A stretch of DNA of 64,000 bases, taken from contig NZ_JARJHL010000014.1 in the NCBI RefSeq assembly GCF_029309835.1, forward strand, positions 62,001 through 126,000, given 5' to 3'. Below, piece after piece: positions 62,568-64,000 of the stretch. Each line of letters begins with the position of its first letter. Positions within the stretch are counted from its first letter, which is position 1. This DNA is from Paracoccus sp. DMF-8. Lineage in GTDB: Bacteria > Pseudomonadota > Alphaproteobacteria > Rhodobacterales > Rhodobacteraceae. The notes below the pieces were generated by a model. That model had not been told where the DNA came from and did not search any database. It saw only the letters and a program-made list of their open reading frames with translations. The position numbers were made by a program, and so were the translations under genes.

Positions 62568-62802
62568 CTTATCATCGGGCGGCCGCGGATACAATCAAGC
62601 GCGGCCTTCCGGGCAGGGGCGGTTTGCGGGGCGAAACCGACGGGCCCGCAGGGATGCGGCCTTGTCGGGCGGTTCCGGTGGGAGGTGTCGGGGCGGGACG
62701 TGTCGGGGTTGGGCTTGAAGGGGTGGGGGCATGCGTGATGAAATCGCGCTCGCTCTGGGCGTGGTCATGTTCTAAACCCGCCCGCGTAAGGTGGAGGAAA
62801 TC

Positions 62803-63726
62803 ATGGCGATCCTGTTGTCCGATGTTGGCGGCACCAATGCGCGCCTGGCGCTGTCACGATCCGGCAGCATCGACGCGGCGACGGTCTCGCGCTATCGGGG
62901 TGATGATTTCGCCAGCTATGATGACGTGATCCGGCGCTATCTGGACGAACAGGGCAGCCCCCGGATCGAGGCGGTCTGCATCGCGGTCGCGGGGCCGGTG
63001 GCCAGCGGGGCCGCGCAACTGACCAACCGGGACTGGGATTTTTCCGAAGACCGGCTGATCGCGCTGACCGGCGCGGGCCGCGCGCTGATCATCAACGATC
63101 TGGTCGCGCTTGGCCATGCGATGGCCGGGCCGCAGGGCCGGGCGACCGAATTGCTGCGCGACACTTCGGGGCTGCGGGCGCGCAACGGGCAGTCGGTGGT
63201 GGTCAATGCCGGGACCGGCTTCAACATCTGCGTCGTCTGCCAGCCGCGTCAGGGCCGCGCCGTCTGCATGGAATCGGAAGAGGGCCATACCCGGCTGCCC
63301 GAACCGGTGTTGCGGATGCTGAAACAGGCGATGGGCGACGATATCGCGGATTTTTCCTCGCTTGAGGAACTGTTTGCGGGCCGTGGCCTTGCCCGGCTGC
63401 ATGGCCGCCTGTCGGGCCATCCCGTCGCCCGCGCCGAAGACGTGACCACCGCCGCCGCCGAAGGTGACGCCCGTGCCGGCGCGACGCTGGACCTGTATAC
63501 CGCCATGCTGGGGCTGGCCTGCCGCGAGTTCGCCCTGCGCTATCTGCCGCTGGACGGCATGTATCTGGCGGGCAGCGTGGCGCGCACCGCCGCCGCGCGG
63601 TTCGATCTGTTCGAGCGCAATCTGCTGGCCGATGGGCTGATGCGCGACATTCCGCAGGCGGTGCCGGTGCGGGTGATCCGTGACGATATGGCCGCACTTC
63701 ATGGCTGTCTTGCCGCAATCCTCTGA
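62803..63726 (+). CDS. glk: Glucokinase (ROK-independent, Glk type)
   Basis: An ATP-dependent glucose kinase of 307 aa. The N-terminal phosphate loop is LLSDVGGTNARLAL, the catalytic Asp is in LIINDLVALGHA, and VVVNAGTGFNICVVCQ is the adenosine/phosphate 2 motif. GGHTRLP-type glucose site reads ESEEGHTRLPEP. The ATG at 62803 is favoured over the upstream GTG at 62791 because GGAGGAA lies directly before it. It initiates glucose use through the Entner-Doudoroff or pentose-phosphate pathway. Confidence 0.88.
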   Translation: MAILLSDVGGTNARLALSRSGSIDAATVSRYRGDDFASYDDVIRRYLDEQGSPRIEAVCIAVAGPVASGAAQLTNRDWDFSEDRLIALTGAGRALIINDLVALGHAMAGPQGRATELLRDTSGLRARNGQSVVVNAGTGFNICVVCQPRQGRAVCMESEEGHTRLPEPVLRMLKQAMGDDIADFSSLEELFAGRGLARLHGRLSGHPVARAEDVTTAAAEGDARAGATLDLYTAMLGLACREFALRYLPLDGMYLAGSVARTAAARFDLFERNLLADGLMRDIPQAVPVRVIRDDMAALHGCLAAIL

Positions 63727-63855
63727 GAATTGCGCCCTGCGCACGCCTGCGGGTTGGAATCCTGACCTGACTTGTGCAAAATCGCCCCAAAACCTCTGGG
63801 CCGTCGCGGCGCGGACAGGGCAGCAGCAGGACAGCAGGCAAGGCAGGGCGGGGCG

Positions 63856-64000
63856 ATGAAGCGCGTAGTGGCGACAGGGGCGACAGGGGCCCTGATGATG
63901 GGGGCCGTTCTGGTCGGGTCCGGGCTGGTCGGATCGGGTCCGGGCAAGGGTGGCGCCGCGCTGGCGCAATCCTCGTCGCCCTTTTCCGGGATCTCGGGCT
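63856..64000 (+). CDS. Partial ORF with probable signal peptide, continuing beyond the window
   Basis: An ATG at 63856 opens a frame that has no stop before the window ends (48 codons). The N-terminus MKRVVATGATGALMMGAVL is basic then hydrophobic, and GAALAQSS could be the signal-peptidase site, so an exported protein is likely. GGGCGGGGCG just precedes the ATG. Too little is present to name a family. Confidence 0.45.
   Translation, partial: MKRVVATGATGALMMGAVLVGSGLVGSGPGKGGAALAQSSSPFSGISG

Noticed and set aside
62526..62802. SAH or SAM/SAH riboswitch upstream of ahcY, or another small gene
   Set aside because: The conserved core sequences of those riboswitches are absent and no small ORF has a ribosome site. 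Only a hairpin could be supported.
1..64000. CRISPR arrays, tRNA or rRNA genes, phage or defence islands
   Set aside because: No regularly spaced repeats, cloverleaf-like sequences, rRNA-like stretches or phage or restriction genes were found.

Overview
The window looks like a chromosomal segment of a Rhodobacteraceae alphaproteobacterium, most likely Paracoccus or a close relative. This rests on the high GC content and on family-typical gene sets: DUF2849-cysI-cysH-DUF934-fpr, DUF2125, DUF6468 and motE beside the flagellar genes, and cydDCABX. The genus is an inference from gene content, not from a marker gene.

Layout. 0-4 kb holds the end of peptide deformylase, a PatB/MalY C-S lyase, an L,D-transpeptidase, a MATE exporter and a stand-alone Lrp ligand-binding domain. 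4.3-10.5 kb is a complete cytochrome bd block, cydD-cydC-cydA-cydB-cydX. 10.5-12.8 kb has a small putative thiol-hydrolase-like protein, a HisC-like aminotransferase and an Lrp/AsnC regulator. 12.9-16.9 kb is an assimilatory sulfate-reduction operon. 17-23 kb has topA, gamma-glutamyltransferase and a two-subunit CoA-transferase. 23.2-34.1 kb is one part of the flagellar locus: fliF-fliH-fliN-fliP on the minus strand, divergent from fliL-DUF6468-motE-motA-flhA-fliR-flhB on the plus strand. 34.3-42.4 kb holds an RNA methyltransferase, an HPP-CBS membrane protein and a complete MoxR/Bat operon. 43.7-49.5 kb is the other flagellar part, motB-flgE-flgK-flgL-flgI, on the minus strand. 49.6-64 kb holds a GMC oxidoreductase, a pqiAABC lipid-transport operon, a flavin reductase, cysQ, pmbA, DUF2125, an enoyl-CoA hydratase, DUF2853, ahcY, glk and a truncated secreted ORF.

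Two mobile elements can be delimited to the base. An 839-bp IS5-family (IS427-like) copy flanked by CTAG duplications splits the DUF6468 flagellar gene; removing it with one CTAG restores the frame. A 1058-bp IS66-type element with GTAA...TTAC ends and an 8-bp AGATCAAC duplication has lost tnpC and most of tnpB and carries the 5' part of an unrelated secreted-protein gene.

Sequence integrity is the main caution. topA, fliF, fliR, the first pqiA, the 3' end of pqiB and pqiC each need one or more single-base indels to read as normal proteins, several of them in short homopolymers. Uncorrected assembly errors are the simplest explanation, but real decay cannot be excluded from sequence alone. 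I saw no CRISPR array, tRNA, rRNA or obvious defence or biosynthetic island. The most distinctive items are the chimeric IS66 element, the IS-split flagellar gene and an uncharacterised Cys/His protein convergent with cydX.
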